Positions 1-12,911 of a stretch of DNA of 64,000 nt are shown here, one piece after another (the first letter of the stretch is position 1; each line of letters begins with the position of its first letter). The stretch is taken from contig CM046309.1 in assembly GCA_025267735.1 (NCBI GenBank), forward strand, positions 35,687,202 through 35,751,201. Direction: 5' to 3'. Made by a program: the position numbers and the translations under genes. Below the pieces are notes generated by a model. It worked only from the letters and a program-made list of their open reading frames with translations. It searched no databases and had not been told where the DNA came from. The DNA comes from Mactra quadrangularis. Taxonomy: Eukaryota; Mollusca; Bivalvia; Venerida; Mactridae.

Positions 1-1317
1 TTTTCAATATACATAAAATCAGTTCAACACTCCATTGTCCAAACATTCGAAAAACCACTCGGTCGATTCCGTAAACTGACAATCACGTTCGGAACTTCTG
101 AGCCATTCATTACAACATAAATTTAATGAATGTTCCAGCTTTTACCAATGTGGCAATCAGTGTGTCATTCGGAGCATCACGGCTATGTTCTACGCAGAAA
201 TCGCCGAGAAGTTGCGAATGTCAGTGTGAAGCGCAGCTCCGGCCAAGTTGTTCCAAATAATGTGTAATACAATGTATATGACATACGTGTACATAATATC
301 GCTCGGAACTGAGAAGTTTCCCTACTTTCTCAGAGCTTACATTTCTCAGGTCACACTGTATTGCTCCATAGATAAGACAGAGACATACTAAAATCTGGTA
401 ACCATCTGTAGAAAAACATTGCATATTATAAATGTCTACATACATTTTGTGCATGCTAGATAAAAGATATGTCTCGAACTTTCATTGGAGTTTAATGTAT
501 AGAACATACCTGCCTATCATATCATGTTTCAAGATCTGTACAACCATACACATAAATTTATTTCATTTTTGCCATTTTATTCATGGGTACAAAATTGATT
601 TAATCATGATGCAAACCGTATGTTATGATACTTGCGCGTTTTCACGTGTAACATGCATTCTTTCGTATTGTTATTACTAATTGTGTTAAACCTTGCAATA
701 CCTTAACACACGTCCTTAAAAACTGTGATTAAATCAAGCAGTAGATGGTTCTGTTTGATTAGCTTCGTCGCTGGTCGTGTTTGACAAAGTTCGCTTAATG
801 GAAAAAAATAATAGTAAAAGTGGGCAGAGAGTGGTCGCTTAGTGCAAATGGTCGTTAAGAGGCGATGTGGCTTAAACAAGATAGACTGTATTAACAAGTC
901 AGGATCATTTCAAGAAGTAAGCCCACTCAAATGCAGTTTTTTTTTCAGAAAATAACTTAAAGATTTGAAATAATTTAGAATGAGTCATCAGTCTGTTTTA
1001 AAATGTCTTCACACTTGCTTTTCTTAGAACTAAATTCAGTCTAAGAAAACTAGCAGGGTAAACCTATCACACTGTAAAGTACATACACGTGAAGTTAAAA
1101 TTATCGCCAAAATGTTTTAGCAAAACAAATCATTCACTGATAATAAGCCAATTTATCATTCCGGTCAGAGTTTGAGAGCAATCACCTTTCTAATGTTGAA
1201 CTACGAACTCAAGTCATGACAAAATAGAATAATTAATTTAGATTTGTTTCATCCAGGGATAATCCCCCTTGAAGAGATGACAACAAGCGGCGAACTAAAT
1301 AAGGAAAATGATAGTAA

Positions 1318-1645
1318 TTGTTTATACATTTATAACGGAATGACCACAAATAAAGCATTAATAACAGAATGACAACCATTATGGAATTTATAACAAAATG
1401 GTCAAGAAATATGAAATTTATAACAAATTTTTTATTATTATGAAATTTTCTAACTGAATAAACATAGTATTGAAATTTATTACAAATTGGCTATAATTAT
1501 AAAATTAATAACGTATAGGTTATTATTATGTACTTAATAACATATTGGCCATTATTATGAAATTAACAATCTCGTATATATAGGACATTAGTATGAAATT
1601 AATAACATATAGGTCATCATTATGGAACTTATAGCTGAGGGGGTC
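1318..1645. repeat. degenerate AT-rich tandem repeat, ~38-40 nt period
   Basis: The phrase ATTATGAAATTTATAACA followed by a variable NATNGGTCAT recurs about eight times with substitutions, for example near 1380, 1410, 1440, 1500, 1555 and 1595. No open reading frame runs through it. It looks like an old decayed minisatellite. Confidence 0.6.
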
Positions 1646-2622
1646 ATGAACCTGTTATGATAACTAGCATTCAATACATGACTTTGTAAACATTCTTATC
1701 TAGTTAATAGAAACAATCACTACAAAGACATAGACATCCTAGTCTACTAAAGATGTTCACTTGCAAAATTTGTGTAAACAAATCCAGAAATAAAACTTAT
1801 AATGGCGCTCGTACCAAACAGTTAAAAGTAATAATGCTGTCTGTATGAGGTAAGCGTTCGATTAGATCAAGGAAATAATTATTAGTTCGTACGGGAAGTT
1901 TATTTCCCAGGTACACTTTGATGGCACATGTGCTTAATGTTAAGAGTTTATATTGGTCTCGGATATTTCTCTATCAATTACCTGTAAAAATAGGTAAGTT
2001 ATGTTGTGCTGTTGAAAATGAAGCTCATCTGTTTATTTAATCAAATATATGCATCATTGAATAGTGTGTACTTAAATTAAATGCTATTTTGTTTCTTTTT
2101 TCTTTGAGGATTTTGTGTGAGCACTTGCCAAGAGTTAGATCATTGAAAGTGTTTACAGTGTACTTGAAATGTTTCGATAATTTCAAACTCTTTACAGAAA
2201 GGGAGCCTGGAATTGAAAGGGAGTAAAATTGACTACAGCCTTGAAAAGATCAGAAATTAACATTCGCACTATCGCAAATGGCGACCGAACCTTCTTATGG
2301 GTGACCAAAATATTAATTGTTAGCCCTGCTGGCGGTTGAAAATAAGACAACATGCACTAATGATGGTAGACATGAGTTGTTTACAAATTAAGACAATCAT
2401 ATTGCAATATTTTTATCACGTATTCGTAATTAGTTTAAGCTTTAAGTCGTGAACCTCTTTAATAAGTTAATGTGATTAGCTGACAGCATAATTATATCAA
2501 AGAAATTGAACATAGTGCTATATGAAGAATTCAAACACTTTCGGTAACAAAATATTGGGCCGTTATCTGGATTTCTCGGTCGCTTCTACATTCGATAAAC
2601 TCACCAGGGACTGAGAAACTGT

Positions 2623-2861
2623 GGTACTTATCACAAAAATTCTTACGAACACAATCTTCGTAAGTCAAAAGAAAGAAACTTTAATAATCCGCTCATTTTT
2701 AAGCTTATCAACTCTAAATACTAAACAAATTGTGTAGAATTGTGTATACCTTTTGAATATCATATCATAGTTATGCTTATTATCCGTCTGACTTTGAAGT
2801 GCTAATTATATGAAACTGACTTACGAAAAAAATTTTCGTAAGAATTTTTGGGAAAAGCACC
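2623..2861. mobile_element. MITE family 1, copy a (TIR GGTGCTTTTCAC...)
   Basis: A 239-bp element whose ends are inverted copies of each other: GGTACTTATCACAAAAATTC on the left and GAATTTTTGGGAAAAGCACC on the right. A second inner inverted pair (cttcgtaagtca / tgacttacga) lies within. Near-full-length relatives sit at 41345-41584 and 47835-48070. It has no coding capacity, so it is a non-autonomous DNA transposon of unknown superfamily. Confidence 0.85.
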
Positions 2862-3644
2862 AAAGGTTCGGAACTCCGAGGATTCCGTATTTCTGAAGGT
2901 TCGGAATTTCTGGCTACACTGTATATGTATAACATAAAGCACTCGAGGACCAGGAATAAAATGGATATATGTTAACGTACATGCAGATGTGTTGTAAGTG
3001 AAGTTTAGGAATAAAATCAATTAGAATACTCAAGCAGGCAGGTGTAATGAGGTGTTGTTTGTAGTGTTTCATCTATATAGGTGGGCTTCCAGTATTATCT
3101 AATTTCCTCTTGATTTTCTCAAGAACGCAGACGTTTCTACATGGAATGTGCTATGTAATCAGCATTGTATGTTTGAAAATCACTAATTAGAGTTTGAACA
3201 GAATTTATTGATTTGTCCGAGATCTAGGTGAATAGTGTTTGTGTTGGCGTTGGTTATTGTCGTAGTCAGTTACATTGTGTTTTGTTTGTATGGTCAATAA
3301 AGATAACTTTTCTAGTTATCAGTTAAAATGAATGGTTTTGATGTTTATGTTTAGATTTTAATCAGGGTTTCAATTGTATTTGATGATAGAAAGATCACAA
3401 TGTTTCCTAAAATGGAAGCAATTCGACATTTAAGAGGAATTGTTTCCCTAAATTACAGCGTATTTGTAGTCCAATTTTAAAGTCTAGCATCATTGTTGTT
3501 GTTTTAAGTTACAAGGTTAAATAAGCTTCTATAAAATGTGAAGTCACTGCTTGCGATTATGTGTTCAACTTGACATAATCTATATTATACCGTTTATACC
3601 TCTATATTACAATCTTTATTAATACGCTTAGTCTATAGTTACAA

Positions 3645-3858
3645 AGGAGCGGGCGTGACCGAGCGGTTACTACGTTGGACTGGTAATCATTGGAAAGCCG
3701 ACTCCGCGTTGGTTCGAATCCCATCCAAAGCCTACTCTGTAGTTTCCTTAAGCAAGAAACTTTATCCTACTAATTCAGTACTGGGAGACCAGGAAGTGGA
3801 CTCGAAAGTGATTAATAAAAGTTGTGAGAACCTGTTTTACAGTCGAGCTAATATAAAA
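3645..3858 (+). mobile_element. tRNA-Ser-derived SINE (family A), copy 1
   Basis: The head resembles tRNA-Ser: an A box in GTGACCGAGCGGTTA, a GGACTGGTAATCATTGG arm and a B box GGTTCGAATCCC. No 3' acceptor strand pairs with the 5' end, so it is not a functional tRNA. The body (TACTAATTCAGTACTGGGAG ... AAGTTGTGAGAACCTGTTT) is shared with 16020-16222 and, more degenerately, 37152-37290. Confidence 0.85.
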
Positions 3859-6533
3859 TAGTACATGTATAACAATATAGCTTCAAGCAACAGAGTACAG
3901 TAAAGTACACACATACGTACACGAAATGATACTATCTCGTGCATGTACACGTACTTCAATTTCAAAATATTAATACTATGTATGTGCTAAAAGTACATTG
4001 TCGTTCAAGCCTATAGAATATTAATTAGGATTCATATTCAATAATTATTGGACCTATCCTTGAAAGGACCGCAAAAATGTGCACAATGCATTGTAGGAGG
4101 ATATTTTCACTTTTGATTTATAAATATTTCGAGGGACAAAAATGTCAAGCATCGTTTAATGTTTCCACGCCAGTAGTTCGAGTAATTTTAAGTATGTTTT
4201 TATTAGTCAGCTTTTAAGTGTACCAAACACGGCGTATGCTGCAACCAAGTGTTACAAATACATTTAAAGTTGGTTATCTAAATTATGCAGTCAAAAGGAT
4301 GCACTCGTGCGTTGCTTAGGTAACGCTGTAATTATGTTAGTGAAATGCGAAATCATATTTGCGCGGTTTCAGTAGACGTTTTTTAACTAACTTGAGTATA
4401 ACTCACATAAAATATCCGTCATTAACTAATTGAGGATCCGGTTACTGATTTATTTGAATTCTTTTAAGAAGGTTTAAACTGTTCAATTGTATTAATATTG
4501 ATCTTACAATACATGTACATGTTTAAAGTTAGTATATTAAACATAATATCACAATAACATTAGATATGTTTATTAACAAGTAGATAAGATTATTAAACAA
4601 TAGGGGGGACACAATATGGCACATTTTCAATGGTAAATAGTCTTAGTAAACTGCATACATTTTGTATATCAGTAGTTAAATTAAATGGGCATGTAAAGGC
4701 CTTATATATTAGACAAAGATTACAATTCTAGACTGCTATACATAGAAACTTTCGTCTTTGTTCATATGTGAGGTGTACTCTGTCAGCCCAGTTTAACAGT
4801 AGCTCTTGAAAGTGCATGCTTGTACACAAAAGGGCAATGGGAAAGCGGAAGATTAGTTCACTTGGCGTACGACTCAGTAAATGGTTGTACATGTATTAAG
4901 ATTAATTCTCTTTCATACACAACATAGTGAAACTAGTGGAGAGTCTAATATCAAGTTTTGCGCCAAAACTTGCGGATTAGTAATTCCGGAAGCTTTGATA
5001 GCTCTTAACTTTGTCACATTCGGAAAACCACTCGGGTGATTCCGTAAACTGACGATAAACGCCGAAATGTTCCGAATGACTCAGTGAGTCTGTGGATGAT
5101 AACAGTTTAACTTAAATGACATGCTGTAGAAAGGATAACGATTAATATTTTTAAATATCTAGCTGGAGAGTGCATGGTTATAACATTATTTAATTAGTGA
5201 CTTTATGGATTTAATGGATAATGAATTGACATGAGTATGTTCATTTAAAATATGAATTTTATAAATCTATTTCTCCTATCAATTAAACTTATGTTAATAA
5301 ACTGTTTTTGTTTGGTTCAATTTATGTGCTGAATTCATATAAATTATAATCAATCAAAACATTAAACGATAGAGACGCATGTGTGAAGTTTTGCTCTGAT
5401 GCATTTTGCATTTTTTTGCCGAGCAAATATGTTTAAAATAATTCACAATGTGGAGAATAGAGACATGAATATCTTAAGTTAAACTGTGAAAACAGGGTTT
5501 TATCTAATGAATGAAAAATACATTAATTTTGATAAGGTACTGTGTCTCTATTCAAACAGGTTGAAATGTAGCTTTCAGGACAGATAATCAAATAAACATG
5601 GATTACATTAGTCTTAATTTCTACCTTTAAAACTTACGCATGCGGCATGACTGTATTTCTAACTTATCTAAATAATTCAGTTGTTAGTCAGGCTGATAAC
5701 AAACGGTTTAGATTTATTTGGAATAAAATGTCAAATTAGACAAAGAGCTTTGAAACTTGGAGGAATTGTATGTTACAAATGTGAACCTTATATTGTATGG
5801 AGTTAACTTTTAAACTATACCCATTCTTATATTAGTTGAACTTGTTTAAAGAGGAAAGTGTTATTACATATACAAGTACATATTCTATTACTAGATGTTT
5901 TGTGTAAGTTGGATGAAATACATTTTGGTATTTAAGCATTAATTTTGATTGTTGGTAAACCTGCTTTTGTATTTACATGTATATACAAAAACTAACAGTG
6001 TCACCTTTGAAATTAAGTAATTGATCAAGTTATAATGCCAGTCAACGAAAAATTCAGACGTTAAAATTATCTAAAAGCATTTAAGTCAATAAGTGAATCA
6101 ACAAGCACATTTATATGCTTGTATAGTGGTCATGTGACATGCCAGGAACGCAAAAATTGCAATAAATAGTAAAAATTCAAACAACGATTATTTCTAGCAA
6201 TGATTGAAGAAAGTTACATCATGTTTATGTCGTATTCGATTCGTTGACTTTCCGGTTTGATTTGTCTGTATATAAATGGGTATGATTAAATATGATCTAT
6301 TATTTCTTATCTTTTTGTTACTTCAATGAATCAATGCAGTTTAATTGGCATACAAAACCTAAAACTGGTTATATCATTTGTAGGCCAGAAATAAAACAAT
6401 TATACTGTTTTCCTAACATAGCGTCAGGGCGATCCTCTATAAAAACTGTCTCACAACTCTTTCTCACATTTGAAAGAATTGGTTGTGTTTTCAATTTCAA
6501 AGCAATTTAATAATCGTTATTTTTCTCTTTTCA
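3859..6533. other. no gene seen; probable upstream intron/5' flank of the WH1-CRIB gene
   Basis: No supported coding sequence. A pyrimidine-rich tract followed by TTTTCAG ends at 6534, just before the next gene's start codon, so part of this stretch is probably an intron in that gene's 5' UTR. The first, non-coding exon cannot be located by eye. Confidence 0.5.
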
Positions 6534-6547
6534 GTTGACTAATTGAT

Positions 6548-7768
6548 ATGCTGAAGCACCGTATCAACAATCCAGCCAATCTACCGGCTCCTCCAACCGC
6601 AAGTAATGACGTCACTGGGTCTCGTTACGATAACAATGACGAGTTCCCTGCGCCGCCACCAGACTTGGATTTAATGATTAATGAACCCCACTACAATACA
6701 CCTCAATCAAATATTGGATATAATCAACAAAACCATGCAAATGTGCCAAATCCAGAAATTGTTGTTCAGAATATGAATTATCCTCCACCGCCAGAGGGCG
6801 CTGATACTCAAAACATGCACAAACGTGACGTAAGTAGGTCAACTTCGAACGCTTCAATATCGAAACAAGCAATAGGGGCAATAACGGAACGATATGACTA
6901 CGTAGGTGGATTATCGCCGGGGTCACATAAGTCCCCTTTAAGTTCTCCATCGAGTGATGGCTCATTTTCCTTCACTGATGTTATAATGGCAAATAAGTTT
7001 AGAGAAGGAGTAACTGAGTCAGATTTGTTACAAGTTGATACTTTTTATCGTAGTCATAAATCTGAGGTTTATGTATGTGGATGTTTAGTCAATATGTACT
7101 ATGGTTCCGCTAAATCGGCTTTAATGAACGACCAATGGACATTTTCGTCAACAGGAATTCCATTGTTGCTACTGGATACGGGAGAACATCATAGAGAAAG
7201 AAAATTATCCATTCTCATTGCTGAAAAGGGAACTGGGTTCACGTTGTGGCGAGACATTATAGACAATTCAACAGGCTATAGAACACCCAATGCAAACTTT
7301 CATACAATGCACTCTTCAAAAGATTATGCAAAGCTTGTAGGATTAAGTTTCGACGAAGCCGGTGCAGCGGCAGAGTTTTACTCACATGTTAAAAAACTGA
7401 CAGCAGACCCAAACGACGAGTTATTGAAAACAGGAAATACAAAAAAGAAGAAGTCAGTAAAAGATAAGAAAAAGAAAATAAAACTGCCAAAAAAGACTGA
7501 AATATCTAATCCCTGCTGTTTTGTCCACGTGACTAAGTTAGAACCGGAGAAAGTTGCCGGATATGATCCTCCAAAGACTCCCACTGAAAACAATACACAA
7601 ACAAACAAAACTAAAATTTCGTCACCATTTGACTTTCAGCATGTTACTGCGCCTTCATCATCAAGTAGTGAAGTAGAATCAGTGTCAAACATGGTCGGTA
7701 GTAAAATGACTTTGACAAACTCTAGTAGTATTGATTCTGGCCTCTCAGAAGATAGGAGTTCTACCTAA
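6548..7768 (+). CDS. WH1/EVH1-like, double CRIB-motif protein (406 aa, unnamed)
   Basis: A single coding exon. The ATG follows a 3' splice acceptor (CAG at 6532-6534), and an in-frame TGA lies at 6536-6538, which fixes the start. Residues 1-100 are low complexity with three proline motifs of the EVH1-ligand form: L12PAPP, F33PAPP and Y78PPPP. Residues ~160-284 read like a WH1/EVH1 domain: a VYVCGCLVNMYYG strand, QW, GIPLLLLD, LSILIAEKGTGFTLWRDII, a NANFHTMHS turn and a final helix EAGAAAEFYSHVKKL. A lysine-rich stretch (~296-317) leads into a CRIB-like motif (I319 S320 N P322 C C F325 V H327). A second follows (I357 S S P360 F D F363 Q H365). The tail is Ser-rich. WH1 plus a basic stretch plus CRIB is the order in WASP, but no WH2 or acidic Arp2/3-binding tail is seen. 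Inference: an adaptor that binds Cdc42/Rac-type GTPases and proline ligands without activating Arp2/3. I do not recognise a named orthologue. Confidence 0.85.
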   Translation: MLKHRINNPANLPAPPTASNDVTGSRYDNNDEFPAPPPDLDLMINEPHYNTPQSNIGYNQQNHANVPNPEIVVQNMNYPPPPEGADTQNMHKRDVSRSTSNASISKQAIGAITERYDYVGGLSPGSHKSPLSSPSSDGSFSFTDVIMANKFREGVTESDLLQVDTFYRSHKSEVYVCGCLVNMYYGSAKSALMNDQWTFSSTGIPLLLLDTGEHHRERKLSILIAEKGTGFTLWRDIIDNSTGYRTPNANFHTMHSSKDYAKLVGLSFDEAGAAAEFYSHVKKLTADPNDELLKTGNTKKKKSVKDKKKKIKLPKKTEISNPCCFVHVTKLEPEKVAGYDPPKTPTENNTQTNKTKISSPFDFQHVTAPSSSSSEVESVSNMVGSKMTLTNSSSIDSGLSEDRSST

Positions 7769-8560
7769 ATGTTGATAGTTTATTGTTGTTTGTTCGATAT
7801 TATATCTATAAGCTTCTTCATCAAATAATGATATTATACATTCTACAGCCCATCGTTTTACTATATCAGTCGTGCTCATGTTTTATTATTACCTCATATC
7901 GAAACTTTTAAAGATTTGATTCACTGATTCCCTCTTCCCGCCATTTTAAACATGCTAAGCTTCTTTCATATTTGATATTGGGTTTTTTTTGTATTACGGG
8001 CGTGGTCAATTGATTTTTGTCAAACAAATCTGGTAATATTACTGCCCAATTTTAGCCATTTTCCCAGTCAATACAGCCAGAGATCAACCATATCATTGTC
8101 TTCCTTACCAAAAGCAGCTAGGGTAATAATAACTTGCAAACGTGTGCTCATGTTGTACGCATTAAATGTGGAAATTATTGTATAATTATTATATACATCT
8201 AAATGTATGACTTATTCATGTATATGAATACTGATTTTATTCTTCTTTTAAAATATTTCAATCATGAATTTAGAGTTCACATTTTAGAGTATCTATCAGT
8301 GTAGGTGGTTCTAAATTTCAAATTCCAAATTTCCTCATCTATCTATGTAAAAATGCCGCCCAAAGAAAACCTAAAACGAGATAGCCACGGTAACAAAAAT
8401 GGCAAATTCGGACGGGTTAGCTCAATTTTTGTCGCAAACCGTCGAGAGCTTTCGATTCTTTTTACCGTATTTGCAACAAAAAGAATGCATTAATAATTAT
8501 ACTATACTTGAACTGTAAGCTTACCAGTAAAATAAGTAATATAAAGTTTTTTTATCTATA
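7769..8560. other. 3' UTR and flank of the WH1-CRIB gene
   Basis: AT-rich sequence with no coding signal. A variant polyadenylation hexamer ATTAAA at 8161-8166, followed by T/A-rich sequence, is a plausible 3' end. The next AATAAA (8701) already lies within the transposon that begins at about 8561. Confidence 0.4.
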
Positions 8561-11500
8561 TATCGAGGGGTTACTGCCAGGACATGCTATATACCATTTT
8601 TTCCAATTTTCACTTTTTTACATTTTCTGAAAGTGCATTTCAATCCGCATATTTTGCACTAATTCACAAGATCATATCTTAATTAAAACTAACATTATGT
8701 AATAAAAACCAAACCAGCTATCTTTCTAACCTTGTAATACCTATATGCCAAATCAGACTATATGTACATAGCTGGTAACTTTTAACATTGATACAACAAT
8801 TAATGGAACCAGAACATTCTTTAACAAGATAGCTTATTTTGGCATGAAGGGTATTAATATCAAATAATACTTTTGAAAATGCCAAAACGTGCTATCGTCA
8901 GATAGGTGGTTTTGTTTGGCAGAATAGAACATATTTTAGAAACATTTGTTAATGCTAAAACAAGCTATATTGATATAGCTGCCACACTTATACTCTATAG
9001 CAGTAATTTAATCAGCTAAAACCATCTACATTGGGATAGAGCTTTTTGGCAGAAACACATCTTTAACTTAATGTTATGTTTTGGTGCTCTAAACCAGTTA
9101 TGTAAAGAAATGTCAGTTTGACCCAGCGGTCAGTTTGCTTTGTTTTGATAAATAGGAAGTGATAAGAAGCTATTATAAATAACAATAAAGTTTAATTGTA
9201 TACAAAATGTTTTCCAGGCATTAAACATTATTATACTGATTATGCTATAATTTTGGGAAGACCTTTACAAAATGATTTTGGTTTGAAAAACTCAATGAAG
9301 CTGTTAAATATTAACAACAAAAGTTGTGTAGGGTTGCATATTTTCATTTTTTAAGATTTCTTAGTTTTCGTATACTTAAATGATTTTTTTGTTAATGTAT
9401 CACAGGACTCCTCATGACATGAACTTATTAGATTGTATATCTTTCAAATTAAACAAAATCAAAATAATAATGTTTTTTGTATATACTCGTAAACAATTAT
9501 ATAGTAAGAAAGTTAAGTTTTTATCTGGGATTTTACTTTAAACAACTAGTAAATTTTGTAACTAATGAGGCCTATTAACTTAATTTCTGTTGGATAATAG
9601 CACCCATACTATTTGTATTTTAGATGAATTAAGAATGAAATGATTGGTCTTAAACTAATCACGGAAATACATGAAAATTAACCTGCTGTCCAAAGCCATC
9701 AGATCATTAAAATTGTTTAATACCGTATAGAGAAATGACGAATAAGCAAGCAACACCAGATAATGTCCTGGAAGCTACTTCACTGATGATTAGAAGCATT
9801 AACATATAAATCACTTTACGGATTACTGAATGGAAACATGTACCTACAGATTGATATAACGAAATAAAATTCATAACATTTTGTTCATCAACACAAAAAG
9901 GCAAATATTTAATAAAAGAAACGAACATAATGGTAAGCATATAATACTATGGTAACAAAATGTGTTGACAGACAATGCTTGGATGACATATTTAAATCAG
10001 ATAGTCAGATGATAAAGATATTGCACTCAAAGAGAACATTTGTTCACCAAATACTGGAAATTTATTAAACTTAATTAGCCATATATATCATAAATGGAAA
10101 TAGCAACAAGCTAAAGACAATAAAATACAAAAATAAGAAAAACTGTAGGCTACAAATTATCTCAAAGACATTTTTAAAATAAATGCAACTGTGTACAATT
10201 TGAGTATGGAAATGGCAAGTTGTTTTATGAGGTCATATATAGATGGGAAAGCGTCTCTAATGTAAATAGTGATCAAAAATGATTCTCCAGTCACTATAGG
10301 TGGGATTAATGTTTTTATCCAGATAACTGTGGCGGATGACATAGGAATAAAAACATAATTATGTCAACCACACCAAGCTCTCTTTTGTATAATTATCCTT
10401 TTAAAGCACATAAAATTATATAGGAATTTCAATTATAATATTCCAATTATATGAAAGTATTTATACAGACATTATGAAGGTACATTTTGTGACCATTATA
10501 ATTATCAACCAATATTATTTTACCCCAGCTTCATTTTGTGTTACAAATAGTTTGGTGAAAAGTCATACTATCCCTTTAAAGTATGTCATGTTTCATTTCA
10601 GTAAGATTCTGTTAAAGTTTATAAACTAGCTTCACGACAAGCTGTATTCAAAATGATTTAACAATGTTACCTGGTGCTTGCTTCTTAAGGTTTGCATTTG
10701 ATGAAGATAATTATTCTCTTGGTCAAATCAAATACAAATAAAAACTAGTCAACACTGACAAATGCTAAACAAGTTACTAAGTTTTCTGCTGAACTTTACA
10801 TTTTGACAGAAAGGACCTTTGCAAAGAAATAACCAGCTAAATTATTTTAGTATAATGACAAAATGTACATTTCCCTTCAAACAGTGTTAAAAAGGTAGTT
10901 TGCTGGTGTTAAAAACACAAGAAAACTTAAGAAAATGTTAAGAAATTTACATATTGAGACTTGAAAAACCTTATCAATAGCTCTATGAGTCACAATATCT
11001 CATACATGTATTAGATTTTGAGAATTGACTGTCTAAACATTTGGGTATTTGACTGGATGTGCCTTACAAAAATGCAATATAGCACTATTTAGCATCTTAT
11101 TGACTCTGAACTGTTGTTACAGTACACCTCATTGTTGAGCCATAAGCAGCTATAAGCTTGTGTAATGTTCTGGTCCCGTTTATTTGCTATATTCTACATT
11201 AAGTGTCTTTGCCAATACAACCTATCAATATATAGAATGTTTTGGCACAATTCATGCCATTCCAATATAATTTTTAATGCATGCTATCTTTTTATAGCAT
11301 GTTTTGGTACAATAAGTTTTAAACAGAAATTAAAAAATTCATTCAACCAAAACCAGCTATGCGATTATAGCATGTTTTGGCATGAATGTATTACATATTT
11401 AGGTGCCTATTTTCAGAGCCAGAACAATTTTAGCTATTTGTGACTATGTTAATAAAGATAATGTTAAAAAACATATATCATATTGTCAATGACATTAATA

Positions 11501-11623
11501 TGAATAACTCCACTGCGTTAAATTTTCAAAAAATCATTTTTTTATCATTTGAAACAGAAAAATGTTCCTCCTGAAAAATTTCAAAATATGGACATAGCAG
11601 GTTCTGGCAATAACCCCTCGATA
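8561..11623. mobile_element. 3.06 kb DNA transposon relic with subterminal repeats
   Basis: The two ends are inverted copies: TATCGAGGGGTTACTGCC at 8561 and, read on the other strand, TATCGAGGGGTTATTGCC ending at 11623. Next to each end, a motif close to TGCCAAAACATGCTATA, or its complement, recurs many times: about 8578, 8708, 8830, 8880, 8955, 9015 on the left and 11230, 11285, 11350, 11375, 11595 on the right. Reiterated subterminal motifs are typical transposase-binding sites of hAT, En/Spm-like and related cut-and-paste elements. The ~2 kb interior has only short, unrelated open frames, so it is non-autonomous or decayed. The target duplication is ambiguous because the end itself is an AT palindrome. 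Confidence 0.8.
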
Positions 11624-12726
11624 TTACATACTCAAGAACACTTGAGTGAAGTCTTAAGTCATTCTAACATCTCCTACCATACAATACAATGTGGTAATGT
11701 ATCATGTAAGTACCGCTTCCGTTCAACTCAATCATTAGGAAATTCTTTCTTATATATTAATGTTTACTTAAGTCTTCAATTCCGTTTTTCTTGTTAAAAC
11801 CAGCCTTGTTGATATCATTGTTTTCATATAATATATACATCATATATCATGGTGCCTTTTAGTGAAATACTTATATATTATACATGTATAATATACTGTA
11901 CATTTAGTACGTAAATATGCTTAAGCTTTGAGGCCACATCAATATTAATACAATGTACCATGTACTCGTGTTTTGGGCATCAAAAATTTTTAATACTGCA
12001 ATTATAAGTCCTGACTCTTTATAGTGCATAAAACTAGTAAAATATCGACAGCTTATAGTTAAACTATATAATTTCAAAAACTGAAAATGTTCTATTGGTC
12101 TTGCATTCTTGTGACCACTCTACAAAAAATGTGGAGGACATAATTATGTCTCTGCAATGTAATTCACACAGTTGAATATGAACTCAAAATAAATGTATAT
12201 GCATTTGAACAATCGTATGGTTATGTTATTTATCATCTGATATAGCTGTATACATTAAAGTGCCATTATTATGACCATAAAAATGGTCTTACATTGTAAT
12301 ACCGCGATGGTCTTATCATTAGGGCCATTGTCTTCTAACATTTAGCAATTGGGGCTTAAAAAGCGCCCAAAAATCGCATAATTTTGCAATAACCATGGTT
12401 TTCTTTATAACAGAACTATACTGTATTTCTTAAAGTCCTCTGCTTCAATAAAGAATGTTAAAAGTTTAGATGATGATATTTCATAAGAAAGTTCTTGCAA
12501 TATCAAGAATGGCATTATTAATTAACATAGTGTGTGTTCCGTCATTGTTTTTGCAGAGAAGCAATGAATATAAAGGAGACAAGCAGCTCCACAAAACATA
12601 ATAACAGGTGGTACAGAAAAACAAAAAACAAAAATGATTATCTTAGCTACCTGAAGTTGATGTTGTTAGTTTTTATCAAGAAATACGGAAATACTCGATG
12701 TTTCACGATTGACTATCGTAAATACT

Positions 12727-12911
12727 CGGCAATTTCCGTGACCTTAAAATATACTAATAAATGTTTTCATTGGACAACCCCGATCGAGTTCAGAGCGTTA
12801 AATTGATAACTCTAAATCACGAAGCAAATGGATTATTCTAATCGTAACTCTTCGGCAATGTCCGTAACCTGAAGATATATGTTTTCACTGGACAAATTCG
12901 ATCGAGTTCAG
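12727..12911. repeat. imperfect direct repeat containing CGATCGAGTTCAG
   Basis: A ~60-nt segment runs from TCGGCAATTTCCGTGACCTT to GATCGAGTTCAG (12727-12790). It recurs diverged at 12852-12911 (TCGGCAATGTCCGTAACCTG to GATCGAGTTCAG). A short spacer separates the copies. Function unknown. Confidence 0.65.

Larger units (their letters stand above)
1..3640. other. gene-free left flank
   Basis: I see no convincing coding exon here. The open frames are short, have no recognisable motifs and lack a consistent splice context. The stretch holds a degenerate tandem repeat and a TIR element (listed separately). It also holds a ~65-nt sequence at 44-110 containing TTCCGTAAACTGAC, which recurs at 5017-5080, so it is a dispersed repeat fragment. 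Confidence 0.6.

Noticed and set aside
3650..3730. possible tRNA-Ser gene (and the similar site at 16025-16100)
   Set aside because: A and B boxes are present, but the acceptor stem does not pair, and the same 200-nt body follows both copies, so these are SINE heads.
6678..6965. antisense open frame over the WH1-CRIB gene (also 7378-7608)
   Set aside because: Shadow frames of a well-supported sense coding exon, with no motifs.
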